NCBI GenBank assembly: GCA_946415665.1
Contig: CAMKTI010000040.1
Location: 1 to 13,426 of the forward strand
Source: an uncultured Clostridia bacterium
GTDB taxonomy: Bacteria > Bacillota > Clostridia > Lachnospirales > CAMVHY01
Length of the DNA stretch: 13,426 nt
Direction of reading: 5' to 3'
This document shows, piece after piece, positions 1 through 7,460 of this stretch. The notes under the pieces are model-generated. The model had not been told where the DNA came from. It did no database searches and saw nothing but the letters and a program-made list of their open reading frames with translations. Position 1 is the first letter of the stretch, and the number at the start of each line of letters is the position of its first letter. A program made the position numbers and the translations under genes.

Positions 1-207
1 ATAATATTAATATCATTGTTTGTTTTATCTGTATTTTGTATTGTTATGTTGTCAATCGCCATAAAAAATATAAACATTCCACCAAAAAATTTTTGTTTGC
101 GTGGTTTATTTGATTATTTGATTTTGTCTAAATCCGAAAAAACAAAATCTATGGATCAAAATTTAAAAATTGATTTGCAAATACAAAATCAACAAATAAA
201 ATCGTAG
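1..207 (+). CDS. 3' end of a membrane protein gene (partial)
   Basis: The plus frame is open from the first base of the window to a TAG at 205-207, so this is best read as the C-terminal 68 residues of a gene that begins upstream. The first ~20 visible residues are strongly hydrophobic (a run of I, L, V, F, S and C) and look like the last transmembrane helix. They are followed by a Lys/Gln/Ile-rich, probably cytoplasmic tail ending in QIQNQQIKS. A hairpin terminator starts 16 bases after the stop, which supports a real gene end. An internal TTG at 16 could be a start for a 63-residue protein, but it has no good ribosome site in the visible bases. The family cannot be told from this fragment. 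Confidence 0.5.
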   Translation: MILISLFVLSVFCIVMLSIAIKNINIPPKNFCLRGLFDYLILSKSEKTKSMDQNLKIDLQIQNQQIKS

Positions 208-223
208 TATGTAAAAAAAAAAC

Positions 224-256
224 AAAAATGGAATGCCGTTTTGACATTCCATTTTT
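224..256. terminator. Bidirectional intrinsic terminator between the partial membrane gene and malQ
   Basis: A perfect 12-bp stem (224-235 AAAAATGGAATG with 245-256 CATTCCATTTTT) encloses a 9-base loop. It has T-runs on the plus side and, through the A-run before it, on the minus side. It lies between two converging genes (stops at 207 and 261), so it can serve both. Confidence 0.8.
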
Positions 257-260
257 TTAT

Positions 261-1829
261 TCATCTATTAAACAAATCACAAAGATAGATCAATTTATTT
301 TTTATTTCATCCGTCATCATATTACAAGTAAATCTAAATTTCCAATTATCAAATGCTGTTCCCGGAACATTCATTCTGTCAAACGAATCCAATGACATTA
401 AATCTTGTATCGGAATAATTGCACACACTGCTACACTCGAATAAGCCAATCTTATCAAATCCCATGCCGGATCTTCACCTGAAACATTCATATATCTTCG
501 AAATTTATCTTTCGTTTTTTCTGACGCTGATTTATACCAACCAAAACTCGTATCATTATCATGTGTTCCTGTATAAACAATCGAATTTACACAAAAATTA
601 TGCGGCAAGTGTTCGTTTTTATTATCATAATCAAACGCAAACTGTAAAACTCGCATTCCAGGAAAACCGCAATCATTTTTCAAATTTCGAACATCATCAG
701 TAATTATTCCTAAGTCCTCAGCAATAATTTTTAAATTACCAAGCTTTTTATTTATAAAATCAAAAAAGTTTTTACCAGGTCCTTTTATCCAGCTGCCATT
801 AATAGCATTTTTTGCTCCAAAAGCTACTTCCCAATATGATTCAAAACCTCGAAAATGATCTATACGGACAATATCAACCATCTGAAAAATATTTTTTATG
901 CGATTTAACCACCATTCATAATTCTGATTTTTATTTTCTTCCCAATCATAAACTGGATTTCCCCAAAGTTGTCCTTCAGCTGTAAAATCATCCGGAGGGA
1001 CACCGGCAATAAATTTTGGCAAATAATAATTATTTTTATCGAGCTTAAATAAATTTTTGTTTGCCCAAACATCACAACTATTATAAGCTGTGAAAATTGG
1101 TAAATCTCCAATTATCTCGATATTTTTTTCGTTTGCATATTTTTTTATCGCCATCCACTGCTCAAAAAACTCAAACTGCAAGAATTTATAATAATTCATT
1201 TCGTTTGCGAGCTTTTTTTGATATTTAATAATTGCTTTCTTGTCGCGCATCAAAATTTCTTCCGGCCATGTATTCCAAACCGCTCCGTCATAATAATTTT
1301 TTAAAACACTTTGTTCGAATTTTTTGTCACGTAAATCTTTATTTTGTCTTTGCTCCAAAAAATATTTTCTCAGTGCTGAAAACAAAGCATAATCATCCAG
1401 CCAACTTTTATTTTTTTTATTAAAGTCCAAAAATTTTGTTTGCGCGTTTTTATCTTTTTTAAAATTTTCATATGCAGCCAAAAATAAATTTGACTTAAAT
1501 TCACGAGCTTTTTGATAATCAACTTTTCTTGAATCAAAATCCGGATGATTTTTTAAATCACTTTCTGAGATATATTTTTTTTTCAAAAGTATTTCGGGGC
1601 TTATTAATAAATCATTCCCTGCAAATACAGAACACGATTGATATGGAGAATTACTATCGTCAATCGGATTTAAAGGCAATATCTGCCAAAATTTTTGTTT
1701 TGCAGCACTTAAAAAATCTATAAATTCAAAACAAGCATTGCCGAAATCACCAATTCCAAAATTTCCATATAAACTCGTTGGATGCAATAAGACTCCAGCA
1801 CCTCGGGAAATTAAATTTTTTATTGACAT
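261..1829 (-). CDS. malQ: 4-alpha-glucanotransferase (amylomaltase, GH77)
   Basis: MalQ transfers alpha-1,4-glucan segments between maltodextrins (disproportionation) in the cytoplasm, for maltose and glycogen breakdown. The 522 residues match the usual length of the short GH77 type. The N-terminal GH77 signature RGAGVLLHPTSLYGNFGIGD is at 9-28, followed by the LPLNP segment at 51-55. GDLPIF at 241-246 and the GVPPDDFT/GQLWGNP region at 276-292 are intact. The nucleophile Asp is D324 in VRIDHFRG, the acid/base Glu is E371 in AEDLG, and the third carboxylate is D424 in GTHDND, so the enzyme should be active. The ATG at 1829 has GGAGGT (plus 1836-1841) six bases upstream, which fixes the start. 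No glycogen phosphorylase or maltose genes are adjacent, and the gene appears monocistronic with its own terminator at 224-256. Identification rests on family motifs and is firm. Confidence 0.97.
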   Translation of the reverse strand: MSIKNLISRGAGVLLHPTSLYGNFGIGDFGNACFEFIDFLSAAKQKFWQILPLNPIDDSNSPYQSCSVFAGNDLLISPEILLKKKYISESDLKNHPDFDSRKVDYQKAREFKSNLFLAAYENFKKDKNAQTKFLDFNKKNKSWLDDYALFSALRKYFLEQRQNKDLRDKKFEQSVLKNYYDGAVWNTWPEEILMRDKKAIIKYQKKLANEMNYYKFLQFEFFEQWMAIKKYANEKNIEIIGDLPIFTAYNSCDVWANKNLFKLDKNNYYLPKFIAGVPPDDFTAEGQLWGNPVYDWEENKNQNYEWWLNRIKNIFQMVDIVRIDHFRGFESYWEVAFGAKNAINGSWIKGPGKNFFDFINKKLGNLKIIAEDLGIITDDVRNLKNDCGFPGMRVLQFAFDYDNKNEHLPHNFCVNSIVYTGTHDNDTSFGWYKSASEKTKDKFRRYMNVSGEDPAWDLIRLAYSSVAVCAIIPIQDLMSLDSFDRMNVPGTAFDNWKFRFTCNMMTDEIKNKLIYLCDLFNR

Positions 1830-1956
1830 AAATTAACCTCCGAAAAAATTTTTTAAATCAAGTACAAGTTAATTTTACACTTTTGAATCATATTTTAGGT
1901 GGTAAAAAAAATCATGAAAAAAGTGAACCGAAAGAAAAATAATTAAAAACAAAAAA

Positions 1957-2029
1957 TGCACCTTCAGGGACTCGAACCCTGGACCCACTGATTAAGAGTC
2001 AGTTGCTCTACCAACTGAGCTAAAAGTGC
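1957..2029 (-). tRNA. tRNA-Lys (anticodon CUU)
   Basis: Read on the minus strand, the 73 bases fold as a full cloverleaf. Acceptor GCACTTT pairs with AAGGTGC (one T-G pair). The D-arm is GCTC/GAGC, the anticodon stem ACTGA/TCAGT carries loop CTCTTAA (anticodon CTT, plus 1994-1996), the variable loop is GGGTC, and the T-arm is CAGGG/CCCTG with TTCGAGT. The discriminator is A. The 3' CCA is not encoded and must be added after transcription. A T-rich stretch follows directly on the minus strand and may end transcription. Confidence 0.97.
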
Positions 2030-2185
2030 AGACAGATTTTATTTTACATACAAAAAATATTTTGTCAAGAGGAAAATAAATTATTAATAAATAATCGCGT
2101 TTGGATAACGAAAAATATTTTTAGTGGCAAAGTAAAAATGTTGATGAGAAAAAAAATTACGTATAAAACGTTTTTGTTTCTCATA

Positions 2186-2213
2186 GATTTTATGTGTGAG
2201 TTTATATAAAATC
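2186..2213 (+). repeat. Inverted repeat abutting the ribosome site of the 2231 gene
   Basis: GATTTTAT (2186-2193) and ATAAAATC (2206-2213) form a perfect 8-bp stem that wobble pairs can lengthen. The right arm ends exactly where the Shine-Dalgarno GTGGGAG (2214-2220) begins, ten bases before the ATG. It could be an operator or an mRNA hairpin that affects initiation. In such AT-rich DNA it may also be chance. Confidence 0.4.
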
Positions 2214-2230
2214 GTGGGAGTTTTTTTATT

Positions 2231-2851
2231 ATGTCTGATGATGAATTTGAAAAAGTTATTCACGCGCTAGATAGCAAAAGAATAAAATATTACGACGATG
2301 AAATAAATACGCCGGAATTAAAATTTATTAAAGCAATCGTGCCATATATTGACTTTAAATATCAAAAACAAATTGCATATATGGTCAAAATTTTTGAGTT
2401 TGAGATGTTAATGAATTTATATGCGCAGAAAAAAAGTGAAGATGAAGATGAGAAAAATAATTTTGAAATGGGGTTAATAAATGCAATGAAAACGTTTTTG
2501 CCGGCAAATTATTTTGGTTTAATAAAAAATATACTCTCGATTTTTTATAAGGATAAAAATAAAAATTTAGATTTACAAGGAGAAAAAAATTTTATGGAAG
2601 ATATTTTTAATGAGGCAGCATTTAAAAATTTAGAGTCGGAAAATCAGGAGCTAATAAAAAATTTTTTACGAGACATAAACGGAAAATCACCAATGGAATC
2701 AGTTAATATAATCATGGACTATAATAAAAAAATTCCTAAAAACATTGCACAAGAACAAAAAAATGAGATGATAAATCTTTTATTAAAAAAAATGTCACCG
2801 GAAAAAAAACAGCAATTTCTTGATTTTTATAGTATGTTTATGAAAAAGTAA
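2231..2851 (+). CDS. Unrecognised small helical protein (206 aa)
   Basis: I do not recognise a characterised family. The protein is soluble-looking, with no signal peptide and no convincing membrane helix, and is predicted to be almost entirely alpha-helical. Residues 29-65 (from PELKFIKAIVPYIDFKYQKQ to the MNLYAQKK end) form a well-shaped amphipathic pair of helices. They are followed by an acidic linker SEDEDEKNN at 69-77, a second helical part at 78-107, a Lys/Asn-rich stretch, and a C-terminal helical region ending in MSPEKKQQFLDFYSMFMKK. The 29-65 segment is faintly like short proteins of unknown function in Firmicutes (an inference from memory). The ATG has GTGGGAG at 2214-2220. It is monocistronic, convergent with the peptidase gene, and shares the terminator at 2932-2979. 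Codon use matches its neighbours. Confidence 0.8.
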   Translation: MSDDEFEKVIHALDSKRIKYYDDEINTPELKFIKAIVPYIDFKYQKQIAYMVKIFEFEMLMNLYAQKKSEDEDEKNNFEMGLINAMKTFLPANYFGLIKNILSIFYKDKNKNLDLQGEKNFMEDIFNEAAFKNLESENQELIKNFLRDINGKSPMESVNIIMDYNKKIPKNIAQEQKNEMINLLLKKMSPEKKQQFLDFYSMFMKK

Positions 2852-2931
2852 AAATTTATAGAAAAGATATTTTTGGACACTTTTGTTTTGAGTTTGTTTT
2901 TTGAAAACAAATTAGAAATTAAATTACGGTA

Positions 2932-2979
2932 AAAAAAAGCATTTCATGCCATATAAAATTGACATAAAATGCTTTTTTT
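2932..2979. terminator. Bidirectional intrinsic terminator
   Basis: A perfect 13-bp stem (2932-2944 AAAAAAAGCATTT with 2967-2979 AAATGCTTTTTTT) encloses a 22-base loop. It lies between the converging stops at 2851 and 3022, with T-runs on both strands. Confidence 0.8.
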
Positions 2980-3021
2980 ATATTACTCAGAGCCTGTTTT
3001 TTTTGCCTAACAAGTATTTTT

Positions 3022-4626
3022 TTACCGTCCAACTATTTCTGTAAATGCTTTGATATTCAAATTCGTGACTTCAAAAAGATTCCATCCTGTATCGTCTTTA
3101 ACAACGTCAAATATATCTTCCCATTTACCATTTATATTAACAAAATTTTCATCTTTATAACCAACGGCTTGTGATGTTGCAGTAACCCAGCTTTTTATTT
3201 CCAACGGTAATTTAATTTCACCATCGCTTTCGCTTTTCATTTTTACAATAATCGCGAACTTACCATTATTATCTTTTTTGCTAAGCTCTTTTATATTATT
3301 TAAAGCAACTGTGTAATATCCTGGAAACTCAAAATATTTTTCTCCGATTACTTCTCCCAAACCAGAAATTTTATTTTCCGAATCTAAATCTGCCAAATAA
3401 AATTCACAATTAACTTCGCTGTCGGCAATAAATAAACCAACGTCAGTTAAATTTTCACGCTGACAACGCAAATCAAAAATTTTCGCCAAAAAAAATTCAT
3501 TTGTTCCCGTTGGAACTGATAAAACCATACCAAAATAATCATCTTGATAAATTTTATAAAACGAATATTTTTCTCTAAAATCATCTATATCAGTTACAGC
3601 AACAGAATTATTTCCTGCGTAAACATCTTCATACGACATATAAAATATGCCATTATTTCCCCAATTTTCTCCAAATGAATTTTGTATTATAAACGCACCA
3701 TTATTTTTTGGTCTATATTTAAAATTCATCCGTGAATAATTATCATCCCAGCCGATAATTTTTATCGCATGATTTGGCCACCAAACTTTTTCTAAACAAC
3801 AATAATTTTTTTCATCTTCGGAAATATATTCAGGATCATAAAGAAAAGATGATGCTACTCCACCGAATTTCATAATCGCTCTTTTTATTTTATTTCGATG
3901 TATTTCACGTGTTCTATCGTTATATATTTTAGGATCGGGAATAAATTTTACATCACGTAAATAATAAGCCGGATAATCTAATGATATTAAATTTGTATCT
4001 AAAAATTGTCTTTTTTTTACACTCCAATGCTCCGGATTTGATTTATTAAACATATTATCGTAACAAACATCATCTTCGGCTAAAACAGCTCCTCGTCCAC
4101 TAGCAAAATAAGCCGTTGCGAGTGAAAACAAACCACCTTCTTCGGCATCACTAGAATATTTGTTGTTTAAACTTGCACCATAATTTAAATGGTAAATCAT
4201 ATTCGGTACAGAAATTTCTATCAAATTACCAAATATTTTTGAAAAACTTCCTTCAACAACAGATGCCATTGCACAAGCCCAACACGAACCATAACTTCCT
4301 TGATTTCTTATCGGTGTTAAATCAGAAATATATTTTGCTGGCAATGAAGATTTATTTTTCTGTTCATATACAACATTGTCATTATCATCTAGAGAATAGT
4401 CTTTTTTAAACTCGACTGTGTTTAGGAGCATTCCGAAAAAATTTTTATCGTGGTCTTTTGTTTTTTCGCCGTTCTTTACATATTCTACATATTCTACAAC
4501 TGCCGGGTTTAAATTCTCCAAACGAATTTTTAATTCGTGTGCATTTGCATTTGAATTTAATCCAAAAAATGCCCAAGTAAAAAAAACAATACAAAACAGG
4601 GCTTTCTTGTTAACCTTTTTTTTCAT
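3022..4626 (-). CDS. Exported papain-family (C1) cysteine peptidase with probable lectin-like C-terminal domain
   Basis: This is a secreted or surface cysteine peptidase. A signal peptide spans ~1-29 (KKKVNKK, hydrophobic core 10-22, likely cleavage after SNANA). The C1 peptidase core runs from about 95 to 345. Oxyanion Gln109 and catalytic Cys115 lie in IRNQGSYGSCWACA, catalytic His286 in PNHAIKIIGWDD, and Asn316 in IIQNSFGENWG, so all four key residues are present. No long propeptide precedes the core; residues 30-94 are a short pro-segment or linker. The C-terminal ~180 residues (about 355-534) are beta-rich, as in the lectin-like domain that often follows bacterial C1 peptidases; that assignment is from architecture and is less sure. 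GGAAGG (plus 4634-4639) sits seven bases before the ATG. A strong promoter is present at 4673-4701. The gene is divergent from deoB and monocistronic. The substrate is unknown. Confidence 0.93.
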   Translation of the reverse strand: MKKKVNKKALFCIVFFTWAFFGLNSNANAHELKIRLENLNPAVVEYVEYVKNGEKTKDHDKNFFGMLLNTVEFKKDYSLDDNDNVVYEQKNKSSLPAKYISDLTPIRNQGSYGSCWACAMASVVEGSFSKIFGNLIEISVPNMIYHLNYGASLNNKYSSDAEEGGLFSLATAYFASGRGAVLAEDDVCYDNMFNKSNPEHWSVKKRQFLDTNLISLDYPAYYLRDVKFIPDPKIYNDRTREIHRNKIKRAIMKFGGVASSFLYDPEYISEDEKNYCCLEKVWWPNHAIKIIGWDDNYSRMNFKYRPKNNGAFIIQNSFGENWGNNGIFYMSYEDVYAGNNSVAVTDIDDFREKYSFYKIYQDDYFGMVLSVPTGTNEFFLAKIFDLRCQRENLTDVGLFIADSEVNCEFYLADLDSENKISGLGEVIGEKYFEFPGYYTVALNNIKELSKKDNNGKFAIIVKMKSESDGEIKLPLEIKSWVTATSQAVGYKDENFVNINGKWEDIFDVVKDDTGWNLFEVTNLNIKAFTEIVGR

Positions 4627-4672
4627 TAAATATCCTTCCCAAAATTTTTTTTTACAAATTAATTATAGCTTA

Positions 4673-4701
4673 ATTATAGCATATAAAATAGTTAATGTTA
4701 A
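4673..4701 (-). promoter_or_regulatory. Sigma-70 type promoter of the C1 peptidase gene
   Basis: On the minus strand, -35 TTAACA (plus 4696-4701), a 17-bp spacer and a perfect -10 TATAAT (plus 4673-4678) preceded by TGC give a near-consensus extended -10 promoter. The start of transcription would be roughly 40 bases before the ATG at 4626. A second AGCTATAAT copy lies at 4662-4670, so an alternative start is possible. Confidence 0.7.
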
Positions 4702-4803
4702 TTTATTAAAAATTTTATATGGTACAAAAAAATATATACGGCAAATTATGTTTGAGATAAATTTTATATTTTTGTTAGTTTAGATTTTAATTTGATTTGT
4801 ATT

Positions 4804-4812
4804 TGCTAAAAT
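4804..4812 (+). promoter_or_regulatory. Extended -10 element of deoB
   Basis: TGCTAAAAT (4804-4812) is an extended -10 hexamer 27 bases before the deoB ATG. No good -35 is found 16-18 bases upstream. Transcription would begin near 4819, leaving a short leader that contains the G-rich Shine-Dalgarno GGGGGGA (4826-4832). Confidence 0.5.
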
Positions 4813-4839
4813 ACGAAAAAAAAATGGGGGGATTATTTT

Positions 4840-6012
4840 ATGTCTAGAGCAATAATAATTGTTTTGGATGGGGTTGGAATCGGAGAATTACCCGACGCCA
4901 ATAAATATAATGATGTTGGAAGCAATACTTTGATGAATATAAAAAAAAATATTTGTGATTTAAAACTTAAAAATTTGTGCCGTTTAGGACTTGGAAATAT
5001 AGATGGCGAAAATTTATATAAAGATGATTTTAAAAATTTGGATTTAATTGGAAGTTATGGAAAATGTTGCGAAGCATCATGTGGAAAAGATACAACGACC
5101 GGACATTGGGAAATTTCTGGTCTTATACTAAAAAAGGCGTTTCCGGTTTATCCAAATGGATTTCCGGAAGAAATAATTAATAAATTTGAGAAGGCGATTG
5201 GAAGGAAAACACTTGGAAATTATCCGGCGTCAGGAACCAAAATTATAAATGACCTCGGTGATGAACATGTAAAAACTGGTTCGCTAATAATTTACACTTC
5301 TGCCGACAGTGTTTTTCAAATTGCGGCGCACGAGAAAGTTGTAAACTTGGACGAATTATATAAAATTTGTAAAATCGCACGCGAAATTTTGGTTGGTGAG
5401 CATGCAGTTGGACGAGTGATTGCAAGACCTTTTGTCGGGGAAAATAAAAATTATGTTCGTACTAAAAATAGAAAAGATTTTTCGCTTGAGCCAGTACAAA
5501 AAACTCTTTTGGATTATGTAAAAGAAAGTGGTTTGGAAGTTGCAGCGGTCGGAAAAATCGAAGATATTTTTTGTAATCGCGGCATAACTTTAAAAGTTCA
5601 TACCCATGAAAATTCTGAGGGTATCGACGAAACAATAAATTATTTGAAAAAAGATTTTTCAGGGCTGATTTTTACTAACTTGGTTGACTATGACATGTTA
5701 TATGGACATCGAAATGATGTTTCGGGATTTGCCAAAGCCTTAAAATATTTTGATGATAGACTGCCAGAAATTTTTGATTGTATGAAAGACGATGATTTAT
5801 TATTTGTGACGGCTGATCATGGATGCGATCCAACAACAAAAAGTACGGATCATTCGCGCGAATATATTCCGCTTTTGATTTATAAAAAAAATATTAAAAA
5901 AGTAAATCTGCATACGCGAAATACTTATGCTGATATTGCGAAAACGATTGCGGATTATTTAAATATAAAAGCAGAAATTGCAGGAACAAGTTTTTTAAAC
6001 GAGATTTTATAA
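4840..6012 (+). CDS. deoB: Phosphopentomutase
   Basis: DeoB interconverts ribose- or deoxyribose-1-phosphate and the 5-phosphate in cytoplasmic nucleoside salvage. It is a two-metal (Mn) enzyme of the alkaline phosphatase superfamily. The 390 residues are full length. Metal and active-site motifs are all present: D10 in IIVLDGVGIGELPDA, the phosphorylated Thr in GKDTTTGHWE (T85 by comparison with the Bacillus enzyme), D156 in SADSVFQIAAHE, D285 and H290 in VDYDMLYGHRND, D326-H327 in TADHGCDPT, and H338 in STDHSREYIPL. The cap domain lies between about 100 and 220. The ATG at 4840 is preceded eight bases upstream by GGGGGGA. The gene stands alone: no deoC, deoA or purine nucleoside phosphorylase gene is adjacent. 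It diverges from the peptidase gene and ends at a terminator shared with the next gene. Confidence 0.98.
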   Translation: MSRAIIIVLDGVGIGELPDANKYNDVGSNTLMNIKKNICDLKLKNLCRLGLGNIDGENLYKDDFKNLDLIGSYGKCCEASCGKDTTTGHWEISGLILKKAFPVYPNGFPEEIINKFEKAIGRKTLGNYPASGTKIINDLGDEHVKTGSLIIYTSADSVFQIAAHEKVVNLDELYKICKIAREILVGEHAVGRVIARPFVGENKNYVRTKNRKDFSLEPVQKTLLDYVKESGLEVAAVGKIEDIFCNRGITLKVHTHENSEGIDETINYLKKDFSGLIFTNLVDYDMLYGHRNDVSGFAKALKYFDDRLPEIFDCMKDDDLLFVTADHGCDPTTKSTDHSREYIPLLIYKKNIKKVNLHTRNTYADIAKTIADYLNIKAEIAGTSFLNEIL

Positions 6013-6027
6013 AAAGATAATATAAAT

Positions 6028-6066
6028 AAAAGAGCGACTGAAAATTAAATTTCAATCGCTTTTTTT
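6028..6066. terminator. Bidirectional intrinsic terminator after deoB
   Basis: An imperfect stem (about 6028-6043 with 6050-6065; core GCGA/TCGC and TGAAA/TTTCA, one mismatch) is followed by a T-run on the plus strand and preceded by an A-run that serves the minus strand. It lies between the converging stops at 6012 and 6115. Confidence 0.7.
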
Positions 6067-6114
6067 GTTTTGGTTTATTGTTTGATATATAAAAGATTAT
6101 TTTTGTAATAATTT

Positions 6115-7026
6115 TTAATCGTCAATTTTACTTCCCTTATCTTCTTCATCCAGTTCTTTTTTAGGTTCTTCCCTACCTTCTTCTTCACTTTTTTCCTCAG
6201 AATCATCAGATTCTTTATCTGAAGCTAAACCACAAAATATTTTTGATGGTGGTGGAAGAAAATTTTTTTTCTCATCGGCAATCACAAACACAATCAATAA
6301 AACAAAACACGCAGCAAGTGATATTTGCATCGCTAAAGCCGAAGCAGGAATTAAATACCAAGTAAGACCTAAAGCGATTGCTGTTAAAAGAAAAAGAATT
6401 GTTTTTCCGATGTGATTTGAAATGAAATTCAAAATTGGTGCTTCATCAACATAAATACTCTGTATTGGCTTATTATTACTCCCGCCAAAATCGTATGTAT
6501 TTACAGTGTAAGAATGTTTGCTCCATAGATTCGTTTTCAAATTTTCGATTTTATGATAACGTTCTCTTTCACCTGCGTAATTTATAAATATTTCAGTTTG
6601 AACAAGTTCAAATTTATCAGACTCAAAATTATATTTTTCCATAATAATAGCTTTTTGTTTATTTCGTCTAATTCGGATGTCGAACTGATTTTCTTTGCCG
6701 TTATGAAATGTTTGTGTAATTAAAACTTTTATGGCGTATACATTCTCATACTTATTGTTTTTTTTCATCTTATTAGTTATTTTAAATTCAGGTACTTGGG
6801 AGAAATCTATCGATGCCTTTTCTTTTTTACCTTCCCAAAGTTTAAGCGATTTTCCGCTCGTCTGAAATTCCCCATTAGCTTCATATTGATAATATACTTT
6901 TGCTGAATAAGATGCTTCGGGATTCAACATAGGCGAATTACTATCACTTATTCTCCAAAATTTTAGCGTATTCACCATATCAATGATTTGTGACCCTTTA
7001 TTAGTCATTAAATATTCATTTTCCAT
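6115..7026 (-). CDS. Unrecognised two-helix membrane protein with acidic C-terminal tail (303 aa)
   Basis: I do not recognise a known family. Residues 1-200 are soluble, rich in charged and aromatic residues and in alternating hydrophobic stretches that suggest a beta-rich domain. Two adjacent transmembrane helices follow at about 206-227 and 230-250, then a proline-containing linker (LPPPSK at 257-262) and a low-complexity acidic tail from 269 to 303 built of E, D, K and S. There is no N-terminal signal peptide. With a hairpin of two helices, both the large N-terminal domain and the tail should lie on the same side, probably the cytoplasm. The ATG has GAGGT (plus 7034-7038) seven bases upstream, and a near-consensus promoter precedes it at 7071-7099. 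It is monocistronic and convergent with deoB. No function is proposed. Confidence 0.85.
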   Translation of the reverse strand: MENEYLMTNKGSQIIDMVNTLKFWRISDSNSPMLNPEASYSAKVYYQYEANGEFQTSGKSLKLWEGKKEKASIDFSQVPEFKITNKMKKNNKYENVYAIKVLITQTFHNGKENQFDIRIRRNKQKAIIMEKYNFESDKFELVQTEIFINYAGERERYHKIENLKTNLWSKHSYTVNTYDFGGSNNKPIQSIYVDEAPILNFISNHIGKTILFLLTAIALGLTWYLIPASALAMQISLAACFVLLIVFVIADEKKNFLPPPSKIFCGLASDKESDDSEEKSEEEGREEPKKELDEEDKGSKIDD

Positions 7027-7070
7027 AACAAATACCTCACAAATTTTATTTTTTTACCAACTATAAATTT

Positions 7071-7099
7071 ATTTTATCACCAAAAAAATTTACTGTCAA
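7071..7099 (-). promoter_or_regulatory. Sigma-70 type promoter of the two-helix membrane protein gene
   Basis: On the minus strand, consensus -35 TTGACA (plus 7094-7099), a spacer of exactly 17 bp and -10 TAAAAT (plus 7071-7076) preceded by TGA match the standard promoter closely. The predicted start is about 40 bases before the ATG at 7026. Confidence 0.75.
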
Positions 7100-7135
7100 T
7101 ACATTTTTTATTTTCAATTATTTTTTTTACGCATA

Positions 7136-7173
7136 AAAAAATATCGCCAAGATTTTCTCCGACGATATCTTTT
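7136..7173 (-). terminator. Intrinsic terminator, best on the minus strand, now without an intact gene
   Basis: Stem 7136-7146 with 7163-7173 (ATATCG/CGATAT core, one mismatch, then A-T pairs). On the minus strand it is followed by a long T-run (complement of 7135-7141). No intact gene leads into it; the only minus-strand reading frame upstream is the short remnant at 7274-7417, so it may be the terminator of a gene that has since decayed. It also insulates the promoter at 7071-7099. Confidence 0.55.
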
Positions 7174-7273
7174 ATATATAGCAACAAAAATAATTTTTTT
7201 CATCTAAACCAGATTTTTATTTCTATCCATACTCATTTGTGGGATACTTGCTTTTTGTTTACCACGATCAAAT

Positions 7274-7417
7274 TTAAGACAAGAACAAAAACCAATCCAT
7301 ATTTTTTCTGGCTTTTTGAATGTTCTTTTTATGATCCCAAATTGCAACTCCAACAAATAAAACAAGAAATAAAACAAATAATACCAAACAAATTAAAGAA
7401 GAAACTCGACATTGCAT
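7274..7417 (-). pseudogene. Possible 3' remnant of a small membrane protein gene
   Basis: A 47-residue minus-strand frame contains one convincing hydrophobic helix (ICLVLFVLFLVLFVGVAIW) followed by the charged stretch DHKKNIQKARKNMD and a stop. The ATG at 7417 has no Shine-Dalgarno. The frame is open only to a TAG shortly upstream, next to the dead transposase, and a minus-strand terminator lies about 100 bases downstream. The pattern helix-then-DxKKN resembles the second helix of the 303-residue protein next door (VFVIADEKKN). A broken paralogue is therefore possible, but similarity this short could be chance. Confidence 0.3.
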
Positions 7418-7436
7418 ACAGGAAAGAAGAAAAATA

Positions 7437-7458
7437 AGCTATAAAATAAAATATAGCT
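7437..7458. repeat. Perfect 7-bp inverted repeat at the edge of the transposase remnant
   Basis: AGCTATA (7437-7443) and TATAGCT (7452-7458) are separated by eight A/T bases. There is no T-run, so it is not an obvious terminator. It lies just before the first stop that opens the transposase frame, between the membrane-protein remnant and the IS remnant. Confidence 0.4.
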
Positions 7459-7460
7459 GA

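Noticed and set aside
4418..4783. Plus-strand 121-residue frame
   Set aside because: It overlaps the start of the C1 peptidase gene on the other strand and its promoter, and has no ribosome site.
7237..7437. Plus-strand 66-residue frame with a TTG start
   Set aside because: No ribosome site and biased composition without domain shape. The opposite strand gives a more protein-like helix plus charged tail.
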